Source: JBFJVZ01 sp041623895
GTDB lineage: Bacteria; Planctomycetota; Planctomycetia; Pirellulales; Pirellulaceae
Reading direction: 5' to 3'
Assembly (NCBI GenBank): GCA_041623895.1
Contig: JBFJVZ010000197.1
Span: 1 to 13,435, forward strand
Length of the DNA stretch: 13,435 nt
Positions 1-7,511 of the stretch are shown here, in pieces. Position 1 is the first letter of the stretch. Each line of letters starts with the position of its first letter. A program made the translations under genes and the position numbers. Under the pieces are notes generated by a model that made no database searches, was not told the DNA's origin, and was given only the letters and a program-made list of their open reading frames with translations.

Positions 1-263
1 AGCCCCGAAGTGGGCGGCAATTTGCACAGCCCCAGGCAAGCAAAGCGAGCTCCGCGAGCGAAGGCAGGCCGGTGGTTGAAGTCAATCAAGAATTGCGTCG
101 AAACCCACGTCTTTCCACGACGCCGCTGAAGTCTAAATCATTGGCCCGATCGTGGCCAACATGCGGTAGGCAGCTACCCCATTGGTGGGATTTCACGAAG
201 ACGTCAATTCTGGGCGCGGCCTCTTGTCAGCTGCTTCGACATCCGTGGGCGAGATGCCGGGAT

Positions 264-1502
264 TTAAGATTTTTGGGCCGCCAGATCCTGGGCTTCTTGT
301 TTCGCCAACTTTGCTTGCTCGTGCTGGTCCAGATCGGTGAGAAGCCGTTGCAGATTGTTCAAACTTGCGATCAAGTCCTTGGAGTCTGCCCCCTTGCGGA
401 ACAATTGCCGAGACATGTCAACCGCCTCCGTAATCGCCTCCATAGCCTCTTGCTTGCGGTCAAGTTGATGCAAAATCGTACCCAGATCATTCAGGCTACT
501 GACGAACCAGGAATGCAGCATCAAGGCATTCGGTAACGCGGCGACACGTTGCCGAAACAAGTCGACCGATTCACGAATTGCCTGAACCGCCTGTTCATGT
601 CGATTGGCTTGAACATACAGTCGGCTCAATCGCTGGAGATTCAATGCCACATCCGTGCTCGCCTGCGTGCCGGGAATTTGACGAAACACTTCGATCGCTT
701 CACCGCTCGCCTCAAGTGCCTCGTCGTATCGACCTCGTTTCTCCAGCGTCACACCGAGGTTGGATAGACTGTTGTACAACTCGGGACGAAAGGCTTCCGA
801 ATGCGCAACCAAACGTCGGTTGATTGCGACCGCCGCCCGCAACGCGGCGACGGCCTGCTCGCTATCCGATCCCCAACCCAGATTGTTCAGACTGATCGCC
901 AAATCAGGCAAGCAAACATCGGGTCTCATCGCAGCCAGTCGCCGATTCATTTGGACGATATCGGCAGATGTGGCGACAGAGTCCGGCACTGCTGCTCTCT
1001 CTTCCGCAGCTTCGCGCTCGATCGGAGACAAAGAAAACCTTCTTTCCAGCAGCCCCGCAGCGCGTAGCCCGGAGTTGGAAATCGAGGTCCCGTCCACATC
1101 CAATGTTTTCAAGTTTGGCAAATCGCTAAGGTGCATTAAGCCGGCATCGGTGACTCGTGTGCGACTGAGGACAAGGCATTCCAGCGAACCCATACCAGCC
1201 AATTCGGCGAGACCCAAATCGGTTATCTGGCAGCCATCCAGATTGATCACGTGAACGGTACGCAAACGACAAAGCGACCTGAGATGCTTGTCTTTCACCG
1301 CGTTGCCCTTCAGTTCAATCGTGATGCCTTGCTTACGCAACGAGGGAACCGCGTGGAATTCCCAACGCCTCGAGGCTACTAGCCGCGAAAGGGCGACAAG
1401 CTCGCTTGAGCCGAGATACTTGCCGAGGATGTCGATGTCCCATTTCCCCAGCCAAGAACTGACCAGGTATTTCGATAAGATTCGCTTCGCCAGGCTAACC
1501 AC
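264..1502 (-). CDS. LRR/TPR repeat fusion protein (412 aa)
   Basis: Residues about 72-150 form leucine-rich repeats of the bacterial 'x-L-x-L-x-x-T-x-V-T-D-x-G-L' kind (LVLSRTRVTDAGL at 110-122, LDVDGTSISNSGL at 134-146). Residues about 200-405 form TPR units of the 'SLNNLG...EAxEAxxEAVxxxRxL' type, with repeated NNLG/SNLG/NDLG signatures near 206, 247 and 338. Both modules bind proteins, so a scaffold role is inferred; there is no catalytic motif. No signal peptide or membrane segment is seen, so it is probably cytoplasmic. The start is GTG at 1502 with GGTGGA 7 nt upstream; no good in-frame ATG lies nearby. It is divergent from the Tat-signal gene across about 240 bp. The first TPR is contracted: only a few residues (WGSDSEQA) separate its two helices. 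Domain calls are confident; the biological role is unknown. Confidence 0.85.
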   Translation of the reverse strand: MVSLAKRILSKYLVSSWLGKWDIDILGKYLGSSELVALSRLVASRRWEFHAVPSLRKQGITIELKGNAVKDKHLRSLCRLRTVHVINLDGCQITDLGLAELAGMGSLECLVLSRTRVTDAGLMHLSDLPNLKTLDVDGTSISNSGLRAAGLLERRFSLSPIEREAAEERAAVPDSVATSADIVQMNRRLAAMRPDVCLPDLAISLNNLGWGSDSEQAVAALRAAVAINRRLVAHSEAFRPELYNSLSNLGVTLEKRGRYDEALEASGEAIEVFRQIPGTQASTDVALNLQRLSRLYVQANRHEQAVQAIRESVDLFRQRVAALPNALMLHSWFVSSLNDLGTILHQLDRKQEAMEAITEAVDMSRQLFRKGADSKDLIASLNNLQRLLTDLDQHEQAKLAKQEAQDLAAQKS

Positions 1503-1741
1503 AAATCAATCCACCGCATCAAGCAACATACAATCCGAGCGAAGGATAAGGCACGTCGACCGCCATTTCCAGCACCGGCAAGCCAAAGCGTCACGAGAAC
1601 GGCGTTCCACTACGTAAAATCAAGCTGTCACACAGGACTGGTGTTTGAAGACAATCGGTGGCGAAGGAATGTTTGAAGTCCTTGCCCCGCCAACGGCCAT
1701 ACGTCACATTGAATTCTTTGATCATCAAACCGGAGTCTCCC
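1503..1741. promoter_or_regulatory. Divergent intergenic region between LRR/TPR gene and Tat-signal gene
   Basis: These 239 bp separate two divergent starts (GTG at 1502, ATG at 1742) and must hold both promoters if each gene has its own. I saw no convincing -35/-10 pair, hairpin or operator-like repeat. The clear site is GGAG at 1732-1735, which fixes the downstream start at 1742. Confidence 0.4.
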
Positions 1742-3244
1742 ATGCCAACGCGACGTGCCTTCATAACCAGCACAGTAGCCGGCGGAGTTACCGCGGGCTG
1801 TGACTTGACCGGATTGAACTTACGGCCGCTGTCTGCTGCAGAAGCGACCATCGATGCGAACAGCGTACGGTTTGACGACAGCATTGAGCCGCTCGTCCGC
1901 TTGATTGAAGAAACCGGTCGCGATTCATTGATCGAAGAAGTTGCCCGTCGAGTGCAAGCTGGATTGAGCTATCGCAGGTTGCTTGCCGCGTTGCTGTTGG
2001 CCGGCGTTCGCAACGTGCAGCCACGCCCTTCGGTCGGTTTCAAATTTCACGCCGTGCTGGTTGTCAACTCGGCCCATTTGGCAAGCATCGCCTCAAATGA
2101 CAAGGATCGTTGGCTGCCGATTTTTTGGGCTTTGGACAATTTCAAAGTTTCACAGGCCCGCGATGTTCGCGAAGGCAACTGGACGATGGCGGCCGTGGAC
2201 GAATCCCAAGTACCCTCGGCGGATAACGCGGACCAGATGTTCGTCGATGCGATGGATCAATGGGACGTCCCCAAAGCAGATGCGGCCGTTGCGGGCTTAA
2301 GTCGCGTGGCTGGAGCGAATCGGATCTTCGAGCTTTTTGCCCGCTACGGCGCCCGTGACTTTCGCAGCATCGGTCACAAGGCAATCTTTGTCGCCAACAG
2401 CTATCGAACGCTGCAATGCATCGGCTGGCAGCACCGCGAACCGATTCTGCGATCACTTGCTTACGCTTTGCTGAATCACCAAGGCCAACCCAATCCCGCC
2501 GACCACAATTTGGATGCGGATCGCCCTTGGCGAAACAACCTGGAGCGCGCGGCGAAGGTTCGTCAGCATTGGCAGAGCGGGAAACCCGACCGCCGATCAA
2601 CCAGCGAACTGCTGACATCTTTCCGCACTGGTTCCGCCGACGAGGTTTGCGATCAAGTCGTTGACATGCTGAACGCCAAGGTATCGCCGCAATCTATCTA
2701 CGACAGCCTCTTCTTGGCGGCTGGCGAATTGCTGATGCGGCAACCGGGGATTGTCGCTCTGCACGCTGTCACTTCGACGAACGCGTTGCATTACGCTTTT
2801 GGAATGGCTGCGGACGATAACACGCGTCTGATGATTTTGTTGCAGAATGCGGCCTTCATCCCCCTGTTTCGCGAAGCGATGAAAGCGCGAGGGGAAGTCA
2901 AAGATAATTGGATTACGGACCTGACAGGTGAATCCGCCGGCGCAACGGTTGATGGGATCTTTCATCAGATTGGCAAGCAAACACAAAGTGCAGCTCAAGA
3001 AGTTCTCTCCTACCTCAGCAACGGCGGCGACGCCCAGCACTTGCTTGAGGAAGCCCGGCGATACATTTTCCTGAAAGGCAACGATTCGCACGATTACAAG
3101 TTCAGTTCCGCAGTGCTGGAGGACTATTACCACGTATCGCCGGAGTGGCGGAATCGTTACCTCGCTGCCAGCGTGTTCAAGTTACGCGGCAGTTCAGCGA
3201 AAGACAACGGATTGATTGACCGCGTGAAGAACGCGCTGGCATAA
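1742..3244 (+). CDS. Tat-exported protein with four His-centred helical repeats (500 aa, function unknown)
   Basis: ATG 1742 is preceded by GGAG with 6-nt spacing and begins a twin-arginine signal (MPTRRAFITST, RR at 4-5, hydrophobic stretch to about 19). Cleavage is plausible near 35 (SAAEA), or TAGC-20 could act as a lipobox. Starting further upstream (1658) would bury the signal. The mature part is alpha-helical and seems to contain four related units, each about 30 residues of helix ending in a histidine-led segment: H103-A-V-L-V-V-N-S, H212-K-A-I-F-V-A-N-S, H341-A-V-T-S-T-N and H450-D-Y-K-F-S-S-A-V. Units 1 and 3 also share a second His (112, 350). The context gives no pathway partner. 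From memory, similar proteins with a C-terminal KGxDSHDYK segment occur in planctomycetes and verrucomicrobia as hypotheticals. A distant likeness to questin-oxidase-like (AflY) proteins, which are also His-rich and helical, is only a guess. Confidence 0.85.
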   Translation: MPTRRAFITSTVAGGVTAGCDLTGLNLRPLSAAEATIDANSVRFDDSIEPLVRLIEETGRDSLIEEVARRVQAGLSYRRLLAALLLAGVRNVQPRPSVGFKFHAVLVVNSAHLASIASNDKDRWLPIFWALDNFKVSQARDVREGNWTMAAVDESQVPSADNADQMFVDAMDQWDVPKADAAVAGLSRVAGANRIFELFARYGARDFRSIGHKAIFVANSYRTLQCIGWQHREPILRSLAYALLNHQGQPNPADHNLDADRPWRNNLERAAKVRQHWQSGKPDRRSTSELLTSFRTGSADEVCDQVVDMLNAKVSPQSIYDSLFLAAGELLMRQPGIVALHAVTSTNALHYAFGMAADDNTRLMILLQNAAFIPLFREAMKARGEVKDNWITDLTGESAGATVDGIFHQIGKQTQSAAQEVLSYLSNGGDAQHLLEEARRYIFLKGNDSHDYKFSSAVLEDYYHVSPEWRNRYLAASVFKLRGSSAKDNGLIDRVKNALA

Positions 3245-3259
3245 GGCTGGATGTAGTTC

Positions 3260-3273
3260 GGGAGGGCGAGGCT
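3260..3273. repeat. Truncated arm of the palindromic element
   Basis: The 14 bases GGGAGGGCGAGGCT match exactly the first 14 bases of the full palindrome at 3359-3430, 99 bp downstream, but lack the rest of the arm and the complementary arm. It starts 15 bp after the Tat-protein stop codon. Probably a decayed copy of the same element. Confidence 0.6.
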
Positions 3274-3358
3274 GGGATGGTGAAAACATCGGAGTCTCGA
3301 GCATTTGTGGCCAATAGCGAACATCCGTTGGTCGCGTCCAAGACAACATGAGTTTCAT

Positions 3359-3430
3359 GGGAGGGCGAGGCTCCCGCCGAGCCGAAGCATCCGAAAACGC
3401 TTCGCGGCTCCGCGGGAGCGTCGCCCTCCC
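3359..3430. repeat. 72-bp palindromic intergenic element (REP/MITE-like)
   Basis: The left arm begins GGGAGGGCGAGGCTCCCGCC (3359) and the right arm ends GGGAGCGTCGCCCTCCC (3430). Over the outer 26 positions the arms are reverse complements with two mismatches. The inner GAAGC/GCTTC extends the stem around a roughly 10-nt loop with a 2-nt bulge. It lies between two plus-strand genes, so the transcript could fold into a very stable hairpin acting as terminator or 3'-end stabiliser; there is no U-run after it. Similar 'GAGGGCGAGGCTCC' palindromes are, from memory, abundant between planctomycete genes. The rest of the 3245-3595 spacer shows nothing else recognisable. Confidence 0.8.
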
Positions 3431-3595
3431 AGCGGTTGGAAAATTTTTCTGCTTGCATGTCGCATCAATATCGAGCAAGCTAATCACCGTTCCCCCCCAG
3501 CCCCCACGCCCGCAACGAGACCCAAAACCGACCGAGCTGCGCGTTGCAAGCGATGCCAACTGCGCCATTTGTGCCCCTTGATGGCGGAGGAAACG

Positions 3596-4786
3596 ATGAA
3601 TGTTCTTGTCGGCTGGGATGACCCCGCCGAAGCCGAGACCATCAATTTGCTGCTAAACGTCGACGACAACTTCGCTAAAGTTGTCACCGATGCTGAACAC
3701 TTCGAAAGAGCCTTGTCCCAGGGTGGTTGGGATGTGCTGGTTCAGGCATTGAGCTTTCCTGACCGAACCAATGCGTTGGAAGTTTTCCAAAAAAGCCAGC
3801 ACCTCAACAACGCGGTTCCGGTCATTGGAGTATGGCGCCAGGATGAGATTACTGTTTTGGCTCGCTTCGTCTCGGACGGCCTGCATTCACACCTGATGCG
3901 AGATTCCGATGGGAATTATCTGTTTTTACTCACATCGATGGCAACGGCGGCCCGATCCGCATCCCGAACGAAACAAGCCGCTCAGCTAGCTGAACGATTG
4001 CGGCAAGAAATGGATTCGGTGCGACGACTGCAAAACTCGGTCATCCCTCGCAAGCTTCCCCAACCGAAAGGCTATCGGCTGGCCGCTCGCTACGAGTCCT
4101 CGCAAATTCATGTTTCGGGGTTCGTTCCAGTCGCTATGGCGGGCGGCGACTATTACGACGTCTTTGATCTGGAAGACGACAAGCTGATTCTGCTGGTGGG
4201 CGACGCGTCCGGTCATGGAATCAAAGCTTGCATGTCAATCATGACCATGCACACGCTGATTCGCATGATGGAATGGCAACAGTACCCCGATACCGGAGAC
4301 TTTGTCACCGAGGTCAATCGACGAATATGTTCCAGTGACATTGTTCAGGATGAGGGCGGATTCATCACGCTGATGTACTCGAATCTCGACTTGGGGGCAC
4401 ATCGACTGCAATGGACTTCGGCGGGCTCCCCGATGCCATTGTTGCAGGACCTGAATACCAACGAAGTTCACAACTTGAGTAGCGAAGAATGCGCGGGACT
4501 GCCGCTGGCGATCGAAGAAACCTGGCAGTATGAACACTTCCTGTTGGACATTCCCAAGAACTCCCGGCTGTTGCTGTATACCGATGGGCTGGAAGAAGCG
4601 TTCCCAATGGATGAGGAACTTCATGATCAATTTGGCATCGAAGGGATCATCTCCAGTCTGAAGTCGTCTGCAGATTTACCGCTCGAGGACGCGTTGGCAA
4701 AGCTGTTCGCCGATTCGAACTCGTACACTCGCGGCCACGGACGCACCGATGATACGTCCGCCCTGCTGGTGGAGCGCTATGCTTGA
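3596..4786 (+). CDS. Pseudo-receiver / PP2C (SpoIIE/RsbU-type) serine phosphatase (396 aa)
   Basis: The N-terminal 1-115 resembles a response-regulator receiver: MNVLVGWDD carries the acidic pair D8-D9 and DVLVQALSFPD (46-56) is the beta-3 strand, but Ala51 sits where the phosphorylated Asp should be. A helical linker (about 120-150, ending LQNSVIPRKLP) leads to a PP2C domain with the metal-binding motifs GGDYYDVF (183-190), GDASGHG (202-208), YTDGLEEA (328-335) and RTDDTSALL (383-391), all intact. Such proteins dephosphorylate anti-sigma-factor antagonists in partner-switching cascades; no anti-sigma factor or STAS protein is adjacent, so the target is unknown. The ATG at 3596 has GGAGG 5 nt upstream. 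An in-frame ATG at 3581 lacks a site, and extension to 3305 would run through the palindromic element. Cytosolic, with no membrane helix. Confidence 0.9.
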   Translation: MNVLVGWDDPAEAETINLLLNVDDNFAKVVTDAEHFERALSQGGWDVLVQALSFPDRTNALEVFQKSQHLNNAVPVIGVWRQDEITVLARFVSDGLHSHLMRDSDGNYLFLLTSMATAARSASRTKQAAQLAERLRQEMDSVRRLQNSVIPRKLPQPKGYRLAARYESSQIHVSGFVPVAMAGGDYYDVFDLEDDKLILLVGDASGHGIKACMSIMTMHTLIRMMEWQQYPDTGDFVTEVNRRICSSDIVQDEGGFITLMYSNLDLGAHRLQWTSAGSPMPLLQDLNTNEVHNLSSEECAGLPLAIEETWQYEHFLLDIPKNSRLLLYTDGLEEAFPMDEELHDQFGIEGIISSLKSSADLPLEDALAKLFADSNSYTRGHGRTDDTSALLVERYA

Positions 4787-4802
4787 GCCACGAGCACCAG
4801 AG

Positions 4803-4852
4803 GTTTTCAGTGTCGGCATAGCGGAACTCGCCGAGAGTTTCGATCGTTCTTG
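4803..4852 (+). repeat. Dispersed repeat, copy A
   Basis: The segment from TTTCAG through TAGCGGAACTCGCC to TCGATCGTTCTTG recurs in inverted orientation at 10152-10202. A 28-nt core (4825-4852) is identical between copies. Upstream of the core the match continues with a one-base gap and several substitutions. The core contains AACTC/GAGTT separated by 5 nt and the palindrome CGATCG. Copy A sits between the convergent 3' ends of the phosphatase and oxidoreductase genes. It looks like a REP-type planctomycete element. Confidence 0.75.
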
Positions 4853-4914
4853 TCGAAGCATTCTGTTGCCATGACAGGTCCTGGCCTACGAATGACAAGA
4901 GTGGCACTGTCCGG

Positions 4915-6351
4915 TCAGGAAGAAGCGCCCGCGGTGGTTTTCTTGATCTCATTCAACTGCTTCCGCTCCGGCCTCGCTTTGTAGAACGCATCCAGCGGAT
5001 AACAACCACTGACGATTCCGTTGCGCGGCGCGGTTGTGCAGTCGCTGAAGGTTCGGCAGACTCGCTTTCGTGCCAAAGGACTTCCGGCCAAAACGTCGGC
5101 GGGCAAATCTGGATACGAAAGCACCATGCGTCCGAGTCCAACTGCATCGACCATGCCGTCGCGGACGACCGCTTGGGCCACGCCCGGCAGCCAATCTTGC
5201 AGATACGTGTATCCGGAGCCTACGAAAACCAGATCGGGATGACGACGTTTCAGTGCGGCGGTCGCGTTGATCTGCCGGGCAACTCCAATCAGCGGATCCT
5301 CCGGAGGCTGATAGCCGTCGCTGGGCGGAAAGTACGCCGGACGCTGGATGTGGGGATTGTAGTACGGACTGCCGGCGGTGGTGCAAACCAGCTGGATGCC
5401 CAACTGTTGCAACAATTCCATGAACTTCGACGGTTCGTCCAGGTTTATCCCACCGGCGCCATCGCCGCCGAATACGAGCCGAGGATCAGCGCTCGCGTCA
5501 GCGATGCCAGTTTGGTCGTCAGCCGGCTTGTACGGCAAAAAATCAAAGATACTGACGCGGACGCCGATTGCTAACGTTGGTGCGTGGGCACGAATTCCCG
5601 CGGCAATGCTCTTCAAAAACCTGGTCCGGTTTTCAAAGGAGCCACCGTATTTGCCGGCTCGATCAACACCGCTCAGCAGTTCGTGTCCCAGATAGCCGTG
5701 GCAATGCTTGATATCGACGAACTTGAATCCTGCTCTTTCGGCCATGACCGCAGCCGCGATGAAGTCATCGACCAGCTGGTCCAGTTCGTCATCGGAAAGC
5801 AACGCCGAGTCATCGACAATCCCTAATCGCGCGTCGAGGGCAGGATTTCGTTGGGCTGCACGCGGTTCCGCGCGAGTCTTTTCGTTGGGGCGTGCAAAAC
5901 GCCCCGAGTGCGTTAACTGTAGACCGACCAACAAATCATCGCTGCTCCCGAACCGGTCTTCGTGGGCCGCGACTAACTGCAAACGTAATGCTTCGATTTC
6001 CCCTAAATTAGGCTCCGAGATCATGACTTGATTTGGATTAGCGCGGCCGTCATGACGCACGGCGACTGCTTCGCCGCCCCAGATCAACTTAGCACCGCTG
6101 ATACCGAAGTTCCGCCAGCGGCGCACAGTCAACTCGGTGGGCTTGCCGTCTTTCGTCCCATCCCAGCCTTCCATCGGCAAAATACAAAATCGATTGCCAA
6201 TCGAAGCAACACTCGTTTCAAGCCGCTGGGCGAGCGGGGCTTGATCGCCATCCAAGACGTACTCGTCACTGGGCAACTCGATCCCTAATTCAGACAGCCG
6301 CCTGAGGAAATCATCGTGGGTTTTCAAACTTGCAATACGCGGATAGGCCAC
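4915..6351 (-). CDS. NADH:flavin oxidoreductase, Old Yellow Enzyme family (478 aa)
   Basis: A TIM-barrel FMN oxidoreductase. Visible family motifs: GLQLTHSGR (143-151), the substrate-binding pair in KHCHGYLGHELLS (H216, H218), YGGSFENRTRF (235-245), GVRVS (263-267), GSGYTYL (378-384) and GLGRMVLSYPD (405-415) for FMN phosphate binding. It should reduce an activated double bond or a related group with NAD(P)H; the substrate is unknown. The C-terminus keeps C432, C438 and C450. C438-x11-C450 matches the last two Fe-S ligands of 2,4-dienoyl-CoA-reductase-like members, but the first two ligands are not in register, so the cluster may be lost. No C-terminal FAD/NAD domain follows, unlike the full dienoyl-CoA reductase. 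The start is GTG with AAGGA 8 nt upstream; an ATG just upstream is out of frame. It lies 33 bp after the DapA-like gene, so the two are probably cotranscribed. Confidence 0.9.
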   Translation of the reverse strand: MAYPRIASLKTHDDFLRRLSELGIELPSDEYVLDGDQAPLAQRLETSVASIGNRFCILPMEGWDGTKDGKPTELTVRRWRNFGISGAKLIWGGEAVAVRHDGRANPNQVMISEPNLGEIEALRLQLVAAHEDRFGSSDDLLVGLQLTHSGRFARPNEKTRAEPRAAQRNPALDARLGIVDDSALLSDDELDQLVDDFIAAAVMAERAGFKFVDIKHCHGYLGHELLSGVDRAGKYGGSFENRTRFLKSIAAGIRAHAPTLAIGVRVSIFDFLPYKPADDQTGIADASADPRLVFGGDGAGGINLDEPSKFMELLQQLGIQLVCTTAGSPYYNPHIQRPAYFPPSDGYQPPEDPLIGVARQINATAALKRRHPDLVFVGSGYTYLQDWLPGVAQAVVRDGMVDAVGLGRMVLSYPDLPADVLAGSPLARKRVCRTFSDCTTAPRNGIVSGCYPLDAFYKARPERKQLNEIKKTTAGASS

Positions 6352-6384
6352 CAGGGCGATCCTTTCATCTTCTCGTCAGCAGGG

Positions 6385-7371
6385 TCAGGCAGCCGAACCC
6401 TGCATCTTTACGGGCAAATCACTCAAGATGCTCTTCAGCACCTCCAAGTCCGATTGTTGGCGAACCGGTGAACCGGGATAAGTCAAATTGGTTGCGATCT
6501 GCTCACGTAAATGCAGAAACATCGCCGCTGAATGTTTGTACGCCGGGACCGGCGACCTGAACGCGTAAGTCCCCAGATACTGCAACAGATCGTTCAACTC
6601 GTAAAAAGCCGGATCGCCGGCTTCCCACATCGCGTCGCGTCGCGCGAACGCATCCGGGGCGAAGGTGCTGAGCCCCAGCAGATAGTCGCTTCCGTACATC
6701 ACCATGTCGATTGCCAAATCGTTCCCCGTGCAGACCCTGAAGTCAGGGCGTACGCGATTTCGAAGAGCCAGGCGTTGCCATTCCAGCGATCGGGAAAGCG
6801 ACGAATGCTTGGCTCCGACACAGTTCGGAATCCGCATCAGTTGCTCGTACACCTGCAACGAGTAGATCTTTCCGAACGGTGCAAAAATCTTTCCCAGCTC
6901 AAATGCGTAAAACGCATCACAGCCTGACGCTAGTTGCTGATATGCATCAACAATGCCCGCGTCGTCGCTGTTAACCAGACCATACGATTGAAAAAAGATG
7001 GGCGTCCCATCATACGATTCAATCTGTTCGATTCCGCGTCGGTACGCGTCGAGATCCAGCGGCGAATCCGGCGTATCTTTGACGAACGCGCCGGCGACAA
7101 ACCCGCAATCAGCGGACAACGTCGATGTTCGCCGCAATACTTCGGCTCGTGTCGCCTCATCGATCAGATGCCCGTAGCCTGTATCCATGTTCACCGCGGG
7201 AATCAATCCGGCGTCCAAGGTCCGCTGCAGGTGCGCGTCGAATCCGGCCCAGTCAACCGACTCATCGCCCAGCAGCGGCAGCAACATTGCGGAGATGCCG
7301 GTTATCTTGCGGCGGGGTGATAACAACGCGAGCGGATCGATGGTGGCGGTTGGTTCGCTAACAGCAGTCAT
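6385..7371 (-). CDS. Dihydrodipicolinate synthase (DapA) superfamily aldolase/lyase (328 aa)
   Basis: A class I aldolase TIM barrel of the DapA/N-acetylneuraminate-lyase superfamily. The Schiff-base lysine is K188 in NCVGAKHSS (183-191). The region matching the GTTGE loop reads NMDTGYG (61-67), keeping one Thr and the Gly but changing the others. The strand normally carrying the catalytic Tyr (YNVP) reads PIFFQSYG (124-131), with F127 at the aligned position. True dihydrodipicolinate synthase is therefore unlikely; a carbon-carbon lyase or aldolase acting on a 2-keto acid is inferred. ATG 7371 was chosen over an in-frame TTG at 7398; a GAGAG/CCAGG stretch upstream gives a moderate ribosome site. 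It is first in a likely two-gene operon with the oxidoreductase and divergent from an AraC regulator, which suggests inducible catabolism. Confidence 0.88.
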   Translation of the reverse strand: MTAVSEPTATIDPLALLSPRRKITGISAMLLPLLGDESVDWAGFDAHLQRTLDAGLIPAVNMDTGYGHLIDEATRAEVLRRTSTLSADCGFVAGAFVKDTPDSPLDLDAYRRGIEQIESYDGTPIFFQSYGLVNSDDAGIVDAYQQLASGCDAFYAFELGKIFAPFGKIYSLQVYEQLMRIPNCVGAKHSSLSRSLEWQRLALRNRVRPDFRVCTGNDLAIDMVMYGSDYLLGLSTFAPDAFARRDAMWEAGDPAFYELNDLLQYLGTYAFRSPVPAYKHSAAMFLHLREQIATNLTYPGSPVRQQSDLEVLKSILSDLPVKMQGSAA

Positions 7372-7414
7372 GCCTGGTCTCTCATGCGTAGCCTGCAATC
7401 TTGGAGAGCGGAAG

Positions 7415-7429
7415 TCGGCAGACTGCCGA
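7415..7429. promoter_or_regulatory. Inverted repeat in the DapA-like/AraC divergent region
   Basis: TCGGCAG-A-CTGCCGA is a perfect 7-bp inverted repeat with a single central base. It lies 44 bp upstream of the DapA-like start and 125 bp upstream of the regulator start. It could be an operator or the start of the enzyme-operon leader; a small stem-loop element of repeat origin is the alternative. Confidence 0.4.
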
Positions 7430-7482
7430 ATCTGTGATCAACCTCATTTTTCCGAGTCCCGCTACGGTTACAGAAAAGATAG

Positions 7483-7511
7483 TTGATCTTGCCGCTGTCG
7501 TCTTGGAAAAT
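7483..7511 (+). promoter_or_regulatory. Candidate promoter of the AraC gene
   Basis: TTGATC (7483-7488) and GAAAAT (7506-7511) are 17 bp apart, each matching the sigma-70 consensus at 4 or 5 of 6 positions. Predicted transcription would begin near 7518, inside the direct repeat at 7508-7543. Weak on its own, but position and repeat agree. Confidence 0.3.

Noticed and set aside
1..263. Left edge of window searched for gene ends, tRNA or hairpins
   Set aside because: Only short chance repeats (GCGAGC twice near 46-60); nothing supportable.
2142..2618. 158-codon minus-strand frame inside the Tat-protein gene
   Set aside because: Low-complexity Arg/Ser/Pro composition typical of an antisense shadow of a real gene.
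3305..3595. 97-codon in-frame 5' extension of the phosphatase gene (TTG at 3305)
   Set aside because: It translates the palindromic repeat element, has no ribosome site and no domain; GGAGG before ATG 3596 marks the real start.
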